Source: Alphaproteobacteria bacterium | GTDB lineage: Bacteria > Pseudomonadota > Alphaproteobacteria > UBA8366 > Aestuariispiraceae | Assembly: GCA_006844765.1 (NCBI GenBank) | Contig: SPJV01000018.1 | Location: 1-37,146 of the forward strand | DNA length: 37,146 bases | Direction of reading: 5' to 3' | In this document: piece by piece, positions 24,786-33,322 of the stretch | How the letters are laid out: each line of letters opens with the position of its first letter | Numbering within the stretch: the first letter of the stretch is position 1 | Notes under the pieces: model-generated | Told to the model about the DNA's origin: nothing | Seen by the model: only the letters and a program-made list of their open reading frames with translations | Database searches by the model: none | Program-made: the position numbers and the translations under genes

Positions 24786-25245
24786 GGAGTTCCTATCTGG
24801 TATACTTAACCCATTCTAGTGAGGCACTCCGATGCGGCAATGAGATTCACTGACGAAATCGATAATGTCCGCTTCGGGTCAAAAGCGGGCTACCTATGAC
24901 AAGTTCCTTGTGGGCCGGTCAGCTTCCCATACCGGACGTCGTCTCAAACAAACATATCTCATTGGAGCGTTGTGATGAGGCAGTCCCATCGTTTCAATAG
25001 GCGGCTGCTACCCCAGTTTGAAGCATCCAATTTTAAGCTCTAAGCCCAAATAAGACAAATCTCTGACAAAATTTGAGGCCGAAAGCAGTAATTTGGAGCC
25101 GCCCTCACCCCGCTGCACCGGGGGGATGTACGTTCCCGCTAAAGGATGGTGGCTCTCGCGAAGCGTTACCGCAGGATTTTGACCAGATTCTTAGGTCGTG
25201 GATGCCAGAATGTCTAAACGGCGCGGCCACAGGGCCCAGAAAAGA
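24786..25245. other. Non-coding stretch between cyclase gene and tRNA-Val
   Basis: About 460 bases without a convincing gene. One structured element was seen: an imperfect hairpin at 24867-24890 (CCGCTT / AAGCGG around CGGGTCAA, extended by two pairs). Similar CCGCTT...AAGCGG motifs occur as dispersed intergenic repeats in Alphaproteobacteria, from general knowledge. No -10/-35 pair for the cyclase gene was clear by eye. Confidence 0.35.
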
Positions 25246-25275
25246 CGAAACCCCCAGGTTTCCCTAGGGGTTTCG
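25246..25275 (-). terminator. Rho-independent terminator of tRNA-Val
   Basis: Read on the minus strand: CGAAACCCC, a 12-base loop, GGGGTTTCG, then TCTTTTC. The 9-bp stem plus T-rich tail sits 26 bases past the tRNA 3' end, as expected for its terminator. Confidence 0.75.
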
Positions 25276-25301
25276 CCGAGGCGTTATCGCCGTCTCTGAA
25301 A

Positions 25302-25376
25302 TGGTGGGCACGACTGGGATTGAACCAGTGACCCCTGCGATGTCAACACAGTGCTCTCCCGCTGAGCTACGCGCCC
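25302..25376 (-). tRNA. tRNA-Val (anticodon GAC)
   Basis: The minus strand folds as a full cloverleaf of 75 bases including an encoded CCA. The acceptor stem is GGGCGCG/CGTGCCC with one wobble, the D arm GCTC...GAGC, the anticodon stem CTGTG/CGCAG with loop TTGACAT giving anticodon GAC, and the T arm ACTGG-TTCAATC-CCAGT. It decodes GUC and GUU valine codons. The 3' end faces the accessory region at lower coordinates. Confidence 0.95.
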
Positions 25377-25469
25377 TTAATGCCGTGGGGTTCGGGTCTC
25401 CCCTGGCGAGGTCGGGGTTTTACAATCCTGTTTCAGGACTGGCAAGCCCCCTGACCTTGTGAAAGTCTA

Positions 25470-26576
25470 TCACTTCGACACATTGAAGCGGAAGTGAAAA
25501 ACATCGCCGTCCTTGGCGATGTAATCCCGGCCTTCCAGCCGCATCTTGCCCGCGTCCTTCACCGCTGTTTCGCCGCCCAGTTCGACGTAATCGTCAAAGG
25601 CGACGGTTTCCGCTGCGATGAAGCCGCGTTCGAAATCCGTGTGGATGACGCCGGCGGATTGCGGGGCCGTCGCGCCGCGTTTGACGGTCCAGGCGCGGGC
25701 TTCTTTGGGGCCGACCGTGAAGAAGGTGATCTGGTCCAGCAGGCGATAGCCGGCGCGGATGACGCGGGACAGGCCCGCCTCTACCAGGCCCAGGCTGTCG
25801 AGGAATTCCAGCTTCTCTTCCGGGTCTTCAAGTTGGGAGACTTCGGCTTCGATGGCAGCAGAGATAACCACTGACTGCGCGCCTTCCGCAGTGGCCTTCT
25901 CAGCCACCTTGGCGGAGAGGCTATTGCCATCCGCTGCCGCATCTTCTTCCACATTGCAGACATACAAGACCGGTTTGGCGGTCAACAGATGCAGCATCCG
26001 GAAGGCTTTCTGTTCTTCCTTGGCGATCTCCAGCACCCGCGCCGGCTTGCCGTCCTGAAGCAGGGTCAGTGCGCGGGTCATCAGCTCGACTTCCGCGATT
26101 GCATCCTTTTCCCCGCTATTGGCTTTCTTCTGCAGCGGTTGAATGCGCCGTTCCAGGCTTTCCATATCGGACAGCATCAATTCCGTTTCGATGATCTCTG
26201 CATCGCGGACCGGATCGACGGAGCCTTCGACATGGGTGATATCGCCATCTTCGAAGCAGCGCAGCACATGGCAGATTGCATCCACTTCCCGGATATTGCC
26301 CAGGAACTGGTTGCCGAGGCCTTCCCCTTTCGAGGCGCCTTTCACCAGGCCGGCAATGTCGACGAATTCAAGCTGTGTTGGGATCAGCTTGGCAGAGCCG
26401 GCGATGGACGCCAGTTTGTCGAGGCGCGGATCGGGAACGCCGACACGGCCGACATTCGGCTCGATCGTGCAGAAGGGGAAGTTCGCCGCCTGCGCTGCCT
26501 GGGTTTGCGTCAACGCGTTGAACAGCGTGGACTTACCGACATTCGGCAGACCGACGATACCGCATTTAAAGCCCAT
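25470..26576 (-). CDS. ychF: Redox-regulated ATPase YchF (Obg-like)
   Basis: A 368-residue YchF/OLA1 family P-loop NTPase that prefers ATP over GTP and binds ribosomes; it has been linked to oxidative-stress and translation control. The P-loop is GLPNVGKS (9-16), the switch region has DIAGLVKGASKGEGLGNQFL, and the C-terminal TGS domain (about 280-365) includes TFFTVGPKEARAWTVKRG, AAGVIHTDFERGFI-like sequence and DGDVFHFRFNV. Length and ends match the family. It follows pth by only 6 bases on the same strand, the usual pairing. Confidence 0.97.
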   Translation of the reverse strand: MGFKCGIVGLPNVGKSTLFNALTQTQAAQAANFPFCTIEPNVGRVGVPDPRLDKLASIAGSAKLIPTQLEFVDIAGLVKGASKGEGLGNQFLGNIREVDAICHVLRCFEDGDITHVEGSVDPVRDAEIIETELMLSDMESLERRIQPLQKKANSGEKDAIAEVELMTRALTLLQDGKPARVLEIAKEEQKAFRMLHLLTAKPVLYVCNVEEDAAADGNSLSAKVAEKATAEGAQSVVISAAIEAEVSQLEDPEEKLEFLDSLGLVEAGLSRVIRAGYRLLDQITFFTVGPKEARAWTVKRGATAPQSAGVIHTDFERGFIAAETVAFDDYVELGGETAVKDAGKMRLEGRDYIAKDGDVFHFRFNVSK

Positions 26577-26582
26577 CTTCCG

Positions 26583-27308
26583 TTACCCTTCTTTGTTGCC
26601 GCTCAGCAGCTTGTCTTTCAAACCCGCCAGTTGATCTGCCATGGCGCCTTTAGTCTTTGGCGGTGTCGCGGTATTTGATGAGTCCGCAGGCCCGGTCTTC
26701 TCTTTCGGCGCGCCCTTGGCATCCGGTTTTGGAAGCGGTGCCGGGCGCAGGTCCAGTGAAACTTTCGACATGAAGTCAGAGGCATTCACCGCCGCCATCA
26801 GATCGAAGCGCCGGGCCATGGCGTCTATCAGCGCTTCGAAATTCGGGCGCTCGCCCTTGCTGAAGTCCGAGAGCACATGGCCGGAAACCCGTGCTTTATC
26901 GCCGGGATGCCCGATGCCGATCCGCACCCGCCAATAATCTTTGCCAATATGCGCATCGATGGAGCGCAGGCCATTATGGCCACCGTGACCTCCGCCCTGC
27001 TTCACCTTGAGGCGTGTCGGGGCGAGGTCGAGCTCATCATAGATGACAATGACATCGGCGGGGTCGAGCTTGTAGAAGCGCAAGGCTTCCCCAACCGCGC
27101 GACCGCTTTCATTCATGAAGGTGGTAGGCTTCAGCGCCATCAGCTTTTGACCGCCGATGGCGCCGTCCGCCACATGACCCTGGAATTTCGCCTTCCAGGG
27201 ACCGAAGCCGTGCCGGTCGTGGATCGCATCCACCGCCATGAAACCGACATTGTGCCGGTTTCCTTCGTACTTTGCGCCTGGATTTCCCAGGCCGACCAAC
27301 AGCCGCAT
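26583..27308 (-). CDS. pth: Peptidyl-tRNA hydrolase
   Basis: Releases peptidyl groups from tRNA after premature drop-off from the ribosome. The N-terminal 190 residues are a standard Pth domain: LLVGLGNPGAKYEGNRHNVGF with catalytic His19, FMNESG, IYDELDL with the conserved Asp, and KQGGGHGGHNGLRSI. A C-terminal extension of about 45 residues (Pro/Lys/Ala/Thr-rich) makes it 241 residues, longer than the ~195 of E. coli; such tails are frequent in Alphaproteobacteria. It lies between rplY and ychF in the conserved prs-rplY-pth-ychF order. Confidence 0.97.
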   Translation of the reverse strand: MRLLVGLGNPGAKYEGNRHNVGFMAVDAIHDRHGFGPWKAKFQGHVADGAIGGQKLMALKPTTFMNESGRAVGEALRFYKLDPADVIVIYDELDLAPTRLKVKQGGGHGGHNGLRSIDAHIGKDYWRVRIGIGHPGDKARVSGHVLSDFSKGERPNFEALIDAMARRFDLMAAVNASDFMSKVSLDLRPAPLPKPDAKGAPKEKTGPADSSNTATPPKTKGAMADQLAGLKDKLLSGNKEG

Positions 27309-27353
27309 CGGCCCCCTCCGCCAAGAAGTTGGGAGGCGAGAGAGTGGGGGAGG

Positions 27354-28016
27354 TTATTCCTCCCCTTCGCCCCCGGCGCCGCCTTCTGCATCGACGTCTT
27401 CATCACGAATGATGCCGTCGTCGTCATCTTCTTCGGTGATCTCAGCAATTTGCTGCATGGAGACGTTGGCGACAACGAAGTCACGGTCTTGAATGACCGG
27501 CTCCACGCCTTCCGGCAGGTTCACGCCGGAGATCCGGACCGTGTCACCAAGCTGGACAGTGGCCAGATCACATTCGACTTCCGACGGGATCGCATCGACC
27601 GGGCAGTAAAGCTCGACTTCCTCACGGACGATGGTGAGCGTGCCGCCTTCGGCAATACCCGGGCATTCCTCTTCATTGATGAAGACAACCGGGATATTGA
27701 CGTTGATGCGTGCGCCTTTGCGCAGACGCATGAAGTCGACATGCATTGGCGCGTCGGTGACCGGGTGGAACTGGACATCACGCGGCAGCGCTTTTTCGTC
27801 ACTGCCACCTTCAACTTTGATCGTGTAGATCGTGTTGTAGAAATGGCCGCTGATCAGCTGCTTCATGAGGTCGCGGGGATTGATCGCGATGTTCTGCGGA
27901 TCTTTAGTTGCCCCATAAACGACACCCGGCACAAGCCCGCTACGGCGGGTTGCGCGGGCTGCCCCCTTACCGGCCCGCTCCCGCGCAACGGCGGGAAAGA
28001 TTGCTTCTTCGGACAT
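27354..28016 (-). CDS. rplY: Ribosomal protein bL25, Ctc type
   Basis: A 220-residue long-form bL25 (general stress protein Ctc type) that binds 5S rRNA. The N-terminal L25 domain begins after EEAIFPAVARERAGKGAARATRRSG and contains GLVPGVVYG and HFYNTIYTIKV. The C-terminal beta-domain has VEVELYCP-like sequence and DTVRISGVNLPEGVEP. The tail is strongly acidic (EEDDDDG ... EGGAGGEGEE), a common feature of alphaproteobacterial L25. It lies 45 bases upstream of pth and 120 bases downstream of prs. Confidence 0.96.
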   Translation of the reverse strand: MSEEAIFPAVARERAGKGAARATRRSGLVPGVVYGATKDPQNIAINPRDLMKQLISGHFYNTIYTIKVEGGSDEKALPRDVQFHPVTDAPMHVDFMRLRKGARINVNIPVVFINEEECPGIAEGGTLTIVREEVELYCPVDAIPSEVECDLATVQLGDTVRISGVNLPEGVEPVIQDRDFVVANVSMQQIAEITEEDDDDGIIRDEDVDAEGGAGGEGEE

Positions 28017-28093
28017 TGATAATCTCCTCTAACGTCCTGAATTAGTTTGCGATTCCGCGCCCGACCTCCAGGGGTGCCGGCACGCACGAATTA

Positions 28094-28116
28094 CGGCGGA
28101 GGAAACTCCCCCGCCG
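28094..28116 (-). terminator. GC-rich hairpin between prs and rplY
   Basis: The minus strand reads CGGCGG-GGGAG-TTT-CCTC-CGCCG, a strong stem with one bulge, 20 bases after the prs stop. It lacks a T run, so it may be an attenuator or processing hairpin and not a full terminator; rplY can still be transcribed from prs. Confidence 0.4.
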
Positions 28117-28136
28117 AAAAGCGGCTCCTTCTACAC

Positions 28137-29072
28137 TTAATGTAGGAGGCTGGAAACCGATTTTTCTTCGGAAATGCGCGAGATCGCTTCGGCCAGCAAT
28201 GGCGCGATGGTGACCTGGCGAACATTATGGCTGACTCGCACCGCTTCGGTCGCCTGGATCGAATCGGTTGTGACCAGGGTCTCAAGCGGTGAGGCGGAGA
28301 CCCGCGCGACGGCGCCGCCGGACAACACACCATGGGTAACATAGGCATCGACCGCGGTAGCACCCTTGTCCATCAAGGCCTTGGCGGCGTTGCAGAGCGT
28401 GCCGGCGCTATCGACGATATCGTCGATCAGGATACAATGCCGATCCTTGATATCGCCGATGATGTTCATGACTTCGGAGACACCGGCTTTTTCCCGCCGC
28501 TTATCGATGATCGCCAGATCACATTCCATGCGCTTCGCCAAGCCGCGCGCGCGGACTACACCGCCGACATCCGGCGATACGACGGTCACGTCGTCGCCAT
28601 TATTCAGTTTCTCGATCAAGTCTTTATGGAGCACCGGCAGCGCAAAGAGGTTATCCGTCGGGACTTCGAAGAAGCCTTGGATCTGACCGGCGTGCAGATC
28701 GATGGTCAGAACCCGGTTTGCCCCGGCCGTTTCGATCAAGTTCGCGACAAGCTTTGCGGAAATCGGTGTGCGCGGTCCGGTCTTCCGATCCTGACGCGCA
28801 TAGCCATAGTAGGGGATGACCGCTGTTATTCGGCGTGCCGAGCCGCGCTTCAGCGCGTCGATCATCACCAGCAGTTCCATCAGATTGTCGTTCGCTGGGA
28901 AGTTGGTCGACTGGATAACAAAGACGTCCTCACCTCGGACATTCTCTAAAATCTCAACGAAGATTTCCATATCGGAAAACCGCCGGATCGATGCCTTTGT
29001 TAGCGGGACGTTCAAATAGGCAGAAATCGCTTCGGCCAAGGGCCGATTGGAGTTGCCCGCCAAAATCTTCAT
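28137..29072 (-). CDS. prs: Ribose-phosphate pyrophosphokinase
   Basis: Makes PRPP from ribose 5-phosphate and ATP for purine, pyrimidine, histidine, tryptophan and NAD synthesis. 311 residues, the usual length. Class I signatures present: FSDMEIFVEILENVRGEDVF, PYYGYARQDRKTGPRTPISAKLVA, the metal-binding DLHAGQIQGFF, the flexible loop before SPDVGG, and the PRPP-binding ILIDDIVDSAGTL. A probable promoter lies 67 bases upstream. The order prs-rplY-pth-ychF is conserved in Alphaproteobacteria. Confidence 0.98.
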   Translation of the reverse strand: MKILAGNSNRPLAEAISAYLNVPLTKASIRRFSDMEIFVEILENVRGEDVFVIQSTNFPANDNLMELLVMIDALKRGSARRITAVIPYYGYARQDRKTGPRTPISAKLVANLIETAGANRVLTIDLHAGQIQGFFEVPTDNLFALPVLHKDLIEKLNNGDDVTVVSPDVGGVVRARGLAKRMECDLAIIDKRREKAGVSEVMNIIGDIKDRHCILIDDIVDSAGTLCNAAKALMDKGATAVDAYVTHGVLSGGAVARVSASPLETLVTTDSIQATEAVRVSHNVRQVTIAPLLAEAISRISEEKSVSSLLH

Positions 29073-29138
29073 GGAAATATGTCCCCCAGCCGGATGGAGA
29101 TGGTGTGCCGGATAATGCGCCCCGCCCGGCGCGACCCC

Positions 29139-29167
29139 GATATATCAACCGGTCATGAAGCTGTAAA
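29139..29167 (-). promoter_or_regulatory. prs: Probable sigma-70-type promoter of prs
   Basis: Minus strand: TTTACA (29162-29167), an exact 17-base spacer, then TATATC (29139-29144). The -35 matches the consensus at 5 of 6 bases and the spacing is ideal. It leaves a leader of roughly 60 bases before the prs ATG. Confidence 0.55.
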
Positions 29168-29261
29168 CGTTCGATAACCAATTTGATGCGCGAATTGACG
29201 TTCGATATCCCGATTCGCCGCTGTAGTGTGTCCTATTGGCACCGGGTGGCTGTCGGAATGT

Positions 29262-30203
29262 CTAATTTGTAGGCAGGATCAGACCCGTCCGGCTTTTGTC
29301 GGCGCGTGCGGCAGCTTCTCTTTCCGCGATGACGTCCAGGACTCCCGCCAGCGGTTTCAGCAAGGCAATCGCGGCATCAAAGGCATTTATTCCCCAGCGC
29401 CCGGAAAGTTCCGAGACCGGTATCGGAACCGGCTGATCAAGATTTCCAACGGGTTGGTCCTGTCGGTCGACCATCGTCCACCCGATGATCAAGCCGTCCT
29501 CCCCCGAATTTTGCACTTCAGCAGATAGTTTGAGCGCCGCGCGGGCAGGATCTTTGGTGAAGGGGAGCCCCGATTCTCGGATCACATGGGCCAAGGCCAG
29601 GGGCAGGGCCCGGTTGCCATCCCCCGGTGCGCCACTGACGTCTAAAATGGCGATCATCGGAACATCGGGTTCTTCTGATTTGGGTGCGCGGGCCTCGTCA
29701 ATAGTCCCTTCGACATTCCGCCGTGCCAGCAGATCGGCAATTTCCTGTGCGGCATGGCTGATCAGGCTGTCGATCAGGCCCTCATCCCCGGTCTCGAAGG
29801 CGGCCTGAGTGGTGGGGCGGATATCGCTGATCTGCCCCAATGATTGTCCCGCCGCATCGGTCAAATGCCAGACTGTCACCAGGACACCATTGCGCCAGAG
29901 TGTTTCCCCTTCCAGCAGATGGGCGCGGGCGATATGCGGTGCGGTGCTGGCCGGGATATCCAGCCATCGCAGGCTTTCCGCCAGCCGCTCCGCCAAAGGA
30001 CCGGCCAGGTCAGCGGGCGCTCCTTCGACCGGTGCGATGACAAGGGTTGCCGAATCGCTGCGCCCCAGCAGGGGGTTTTCGACCTTCTGGTCGGGTGCCG
30101 AGACGAAGGGTTTCGGCACCGGCCCACAAGCGGCAATTAGCCCGGCGAGTGCACAGGCCAGGAGACCGCTTAAAACGCCGCGCTGTTTTAAAATATGAAA
30201 CAC
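29262..30203 (-). CDS. Hypothetical lipoprotein
   Basis: A 313-residue protein with a lipoprotein signal: hydrophobic SGLLACALAGLIAAC with the lipobox Ile-Ala-Ala-Cys26. The rest is soluble with two similar-looking halves (ATLVIAPVEGAPADLAGPLAERLAESL and IAILDVSGAPGDGNRALPLALAHVI), which suggests a duplicated alpha/beta unit. No family is recognised with confidence. The GTG start at 30203 overlaps the end of a tiny upstream frame. It is last in the lgt-midA-pgeF-M24 run and is probably processed by the Lgt encoded upstream. Confidence 0.7.
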   Translation of the reverse strand: MFHILKQRGVLSGLLACALAGLIAACGPVPKPFVSAPDQKVENPLLGRSDSATLVIAPVEGAPADLAGPLAERLAESLRWLDIPASTAPHIARAHLLEGETLWRNGVLVTVWHLTDAAGQSLGQISDIRPTTQAAFETGDEGLIDSLISHAAQEIADLLARRNVEGTIDEARAPKSEEPDVPMIAILDVSGAPGDGNRALPLALAHVIRESGLPFTKDPARAALKLSAEVQNSGEDGLIIGWTMVDRQDQPVGNLDQPVPIPVSELSGRWGINAFDAAIALLKPLAGVLDVIAEREAAARADKSRTGLILPTN

Positions 30204-30256
30204 CCGGCGATTCCGAAAAGAAGGAAGAGGGCCAGGAGTTGAATAAGCCAGGGCAT
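30188..30256 (-). CDS. Possible 22-residue membrane peptide
   Basis: ATG at 30256 opens a 22-codon frame, MPWLIQLLALFLLFGIAGCFIF, which is almost wholly hydrophobic. TAAGG lies about 10 bases upstream. It sits between the M24-fold gene and the lipoprotein gene and overlaps the lipoprotein start in another frame, so it could be a coupling leader or a small membrane protein. Support is limited to sequence appearance. Confidence 0.3.
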   Translation of the reverse strand: MPWLIQLLALFLLFGIAGCFIF

Positions 30257-30268
30257 CGCCGACGAACC

Positions 30269-31420
30269 TTACACTGTCACCAGATCAATGGGACTGCGGG
30301 ACAGAACGTCCGCGCCAGTCTCGGTCACCAGGGAGGATCTGCCGAGGGTTTGGGCCAAGCCACGTTCCGAATCAAAGACGATGATGTGGATGAAGAAGGT
30401 CATACCCGGCGCCAGCTCAACCGGGTTGCCTTCATAAAACATCGGCCAATCCATCCAGTTTGGCGAGAAACAGGTGCCCATGGCATAGCCGCAGGCATTC
30501 ATTCGGTGCTCCTTCAAGCCGTGGGCATCCAGGGCTTCGGCATGGGCCATGAAAACATCGCCCATGGTATTTCCCGGTTTCAAGGCGGCTTCACTTGCCT
30601 CCAAGGCTTCGCGGCAGGCTGCATGCATGCGGATATGTTCGGGATCGGGCTCTCCAACGATCCAGGTCCGCATCATCGCGGCATGGTAGTGGCGATAGGC
30701 GCCCGCCCATTCGAGCGTCAGCTGGTCTTGCGCATCCAGCACCCGGCGGCCTGACTTGTAACGGCAGAGCAACGCATCCGGGCCGGAGCCGATGATGAAT
30801 TCATTGCCGGCATAATCGCCACCGCCGGAGAAGACAGCGGAATGCATGGCAGCCAGGATATCCCCTTCATCCGCCCCGGCCTTGGCCAGCGCGCGGGCGG
30901 CATCATGGGCATCGTCTGCCAGTTCTGCGGCGCGCTTCGCATAAGCGATTTCAGCCGGGCTCTTTATCAGCCGGTGCCGGGAGACGAGGGTTGAGGCATC
31001 CTCCAGTGTGCAGAACCCGTCCAGCGCGGTGGAGAGCTTTCGGCCATTCGCAGCAGTCAGGCCATAGGCTTCCCATTCCACACCCAAAGTCTTGCCGGCA
31101 AGCTTCCGATCCTGCAGTAGGGCCTTCAGTTCCATGGCTGGCTGAACGCCTTCCCGATCGGCCCAGATATGGATCTCGTCGATCACACTGGTGTTTTGGG
31201 CCTGACGCAGATCCGGCGCCCGGGTCAGAAGGAACATATCCCCGTCTGCCCCCAGATACAGGCACTGGAAATAGACATAGCCGAAGGTGTCATAGCCGGT
31301 CAGATAGAACATGGTTTCCTGACGGAAGCTCAACAGCCCGTCGAGGCCGGCCTCCGCCATTGATGCGCAGGCATTATCACGCCGCGCCTTTAGTTCGTCT
31401 GTGCTGAAATGAATGGCCAT
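30269..31420 (-). CDS. M24-fold (pita-bread) hydrolase without metallopeptidase ligands
   Basis: A 383-residue protein with the N-terminal creatinase-type domain (RRDNACASMAEAGLDGLLSF, ETMFYLTGYDTFGYVYFQ) and the M24 domain (from about 150: RLIKSPAEIAYAKRAAELADDA). Canonical M24 peptidases use two Asp, one His and two Glu for two metals. Here those places read LEWAG, HAAMMRT, CGYAMG, FFIHIIVF and LGRSSLVTETG, so all five ligands appear replaced. Creatinase and ectoine hydrolase (DoeA) show the same metal-free pattern, so a C-N hydrolase on a small amino-acid derivative is likelier than a peptidase. It lies 9 bases after pgeF in one transcript. Confidence 0.78.
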   Translation of the reverse strand: MAIHFSTDELKARRDNACASMAEAGLDGLLSFRQETMFYLTGYDTFGYVYFQCLYLGADGDMFLLTRAPDLRQAQNTSVIDEIHIWADREGVQPAMELKALLQDRKLAGKTLGVEWEAYGLTAANGRKLSTALDGFCTLEDASTLVSRHRLIKSPAEIAYAKRAAELADDAHDAARALAKAGADEGDILAAMHSAVFSGGGDYAGNEFIIGSGPDALLCRYKSGRRVLDAQDQLTLEWAGAYRHYHAAMMRTWIVGEPDPEHIRMHAACREALEASEAALKPGNTMGDVFMAHAEALDAHGLKEHRMNACGYAMGTCFSPNWMDWPMFYEGNPVELAPGMTFFIHIIVFDSERGLAQTLGRSSLVTETGADVLSRSPIDLVTV

Positions 31421-31429
31421 ATCGCCCTC

Positions 31430-32221
31430 CTAAACATCTGTAATCATGATTGCGGAAACCTGCCGTCCGTAATCCGGTTCGGATCGCAGTGTTGTCCGGC
31501 GATAGCTGAAGAAATCCGCCTCGTCCGTTCTTGTGTCGCGATCCATCGCTGAGACTGATGCGAGTCCGAGTGTCCCTATTCCAGCGAGCAGATAACCCGG
31601 CAGGTCGAACATGTGATGGCCGGCCCGTTCGGAGGGGATAAAGAATACCGCGTTCCCAGGGGCTGCCTCGATGAAGCGATCCCGGAATTCCGGCCCCACT
31701 TCGTAAGATCTTTGCTGGATCGTTGGGCCAACACAGGCCGTGATCCGTGCGCGTTTGGCGCCCAGCCGCTCCATCGCTTCGACCGTGTTCCGCCAGATGC
31801 CGCCGATGGCGCCCTTCCAGCCTGAATGGGCAGCGCCGATGACCCCGGCCTCGCCATCCGCGAAAAGCACGGGCGCGCAATCGGCCGTCAGGATCGCCAA
31901 CATCACGCCGGGTCTGTCGGTGACGCTGGCATCGGCTTTCGGCGCTTCGGCTTGAGACCAGGCACGGTCGGCAATGGCAACGTCACTGCTGTGATACTGA
32001 AAGACTGGCGTGAAGGCCCCGGCTGGCGCGCCGAGTGCACGTTCGGCGCGGGCGCGGTTTTCTGCAATGGCGTCACGCGCATCATCAGACCCGAAGCCGG
32101 TGTTCAGTCCTTCATAAATCCCGGTGGACACACCACCGCGTCGGGTGAAAAAGCCATGACGAATGTTTGCGCCCGATTTTGAAAGCCCGTCATCGGTCAG
32201 GAATACCGGTGTGTCTGACAT
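31430..32221 (-). CDS. pgeF: Peptidoglycan editing factor PgeF (YfiH/laccase-domain)
   Basis: A 263-residue YfiH/DUF152 family protein. PgeF removes wrongly inserted L-Ser from UDP-MurNAc precursors and keeps L-Ala at position 1; some relatives act on purine nucleosides. Motifs: HGFFTRRGGVSTGIYEGLN, LAILTADCAPVLF, GAAHSGWKGAIGGI with the metal His, VGPTIQQRSYEVG, and a C-terminal FFSYRRTT. It is 3 bases after the midA-like gene, so translation is likely coupled. Confidence 0.93.
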   Translation of the reverse strand: MSDTPVFLTDDGLSKSGANIRHGFFTRRGGVSTGIYEGLNTGFGSDDARDAIAENRARAERALGAPAGAFTPVFQYHSSDVAIADRAWSQAEAPKADASVTDRPGVMLAILTADCAPVLFADGEAGVIGAAHSGWKGAIGGIWRNTVEAMERLGAKRARITACVGPTIQQRSYEVGPEFRDRFIEAAPGNAVFFIPSERAGHHMFDLPGYLLAGIGTLGLASVSAMDRDTRTDEADFFSYRRTTLRSEPDYGRQVSAIMITDV

Positions 32222-32224
32222 CGC

Positions 32225-33322
32225 CTAACGCTCCAATCCCGGCAGGGGCGGGGCGCCCGGTTGATGAAGCGCAAGCACTTTGAACAGCGTGCCCATTTCA
32301 TCAGGGTCGATTAGCCGGTCCCGCTGTGCCGCGACGGCCTTTTTCTGTTCTTCCGGCTTTTGATGCATCAGGCTCGCAGCCCGCATCTCAATCCCAAGTG
32401 CCTGTAGGAAATCGCGCTGTGTGCTCATCGGCGCAACGGCGGCACCGCCCCCCGCTGCTGCCTGGGCAAGGCTGCCGAAATCCACATGCGCGGTCAGATC
32501 AGCTTCCCCCGGATCCGCGAAGGGGTCTGCGAATTCATGCGCCCGAAGTGCTTGGAACGTATCGCCCAGCGCCGGCCCGTCATAGCCATAATCGATGATC
32601 AATGCAGCCCCGCCTGACGTCGCAATCCGCTCTGCGATGTTGCGGGCCATGGCCCATCCCATCGGCGCGATCTCAGAGACCTCCCCAGGTTTCGCCTTGC
32701 TGCGGATCGCTTTCGGGATCAGCGTTTCCGCCGGGCCGGGCCCCGGTGCCAGGACGAAGCCGAAATTATCCTCTGCCGGATTATGGATGACCAGTCGTTC
32801 GCGCCAGCCTTCCGAGGTCATCTGGAATTGTCGGATCGGCAAAGCATCGAATAGCTCATTCGTGACCAACAACGTGAAGCCGTCATCCGGAATGTCGGAC
32901 AGGCGGTCATGCCAGGTGATCGAATGATTGGTGCCTTCCAGAGTCTGCTGCTGCTTGTTTCGAAGGACCGGACTTGTTTCCACAAGATGGATTGACAGCG
33001 CGTCGGGGAAGCCCGGCATCATCCGGGCTGCGCGGAGCAGATCCCGCATCAAGACGCCGCGACCCGGCCCGATTTCGATTAACCGTGTTTTCTTGGGCTC
33101 ACCATTCAACCGCCAGACTTCGGCGAGCCAAAGCCCGATCAACTCTCCAAACATCTGGGAGATTTCCGGCGACGTCGTAAAGTCGCCCTGAGCACCAATC
33201 GGATCGCGGGTCGGGTAGTAGCCAAAATCCGGGTGGCTCAGGCAATCGCCCATGTAATCCGCCAGGGTCAGCGGCCCTTCAACCGCCATACGGCGGATCA
33301 GATGATCCGTCAGCGCACTCAT
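32225..33322 (-). CDS. SAM-dependent methyltransferase, MidA/NDUFAF7 family
   Basis: A 365-residue member of the family that includes mitochondrial NDUFAF7 (MidA), which methylates an Arg of the complex I 49-kDa subunit. Seen: the N-terminal LADYMGDCLSHPDFGYYPTRDPIGAQGDFTTSPEISQMFGELIG signature in segments, the SAM motif IEIGPGRGVLMRDLLRA, and NELFDALPIRQF. In bacteria the target is less certain. Its start overlaps the lgt stop by 4 bases (ATGA), and pgeF follows 3 bases later; this lgt-midA-pgeF run is typical of Alphaproteobacteria. Confidence 0.93.
   Translation of the reverse strand: MSALTDHLIRRMAVEGPLTLADYMGDCLSHPDFGYYPTRDPIGAQGDFTTSPEISQMFGELIGLWLAEVWRLNGEPKKTRLIEIGPGRGVLMRDLLRAARMMPGFPDALSIHLVETSPVLRNKQQQTLEGTNHSITWHDRLSDIPDDGFTLLVTNELFDALPIRQFQMTSEGWRERLVIHNPAEDNFGFVLAPGPGPAETLIPKAIRSKAKPGEVSEIAPMGWAMARNIAERIATSGGAALIIDYGYDGPALGDTFQALRAHEFADPFADPGEADLTAHVDFGSLAQAAAGGGAAVAPMSTQRDFLQALGIEMRAASLMHQKPEEQKKAVAAQRDRLIDPDEMGTLFKVLALHQPGAPPLPGLER

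Noticed and set aside
26877..28019. 380-codon plus-strand frame across pth and rplY
   Set aside because: Antisense to two clear housekeeping genes and spans their junction; no family features.
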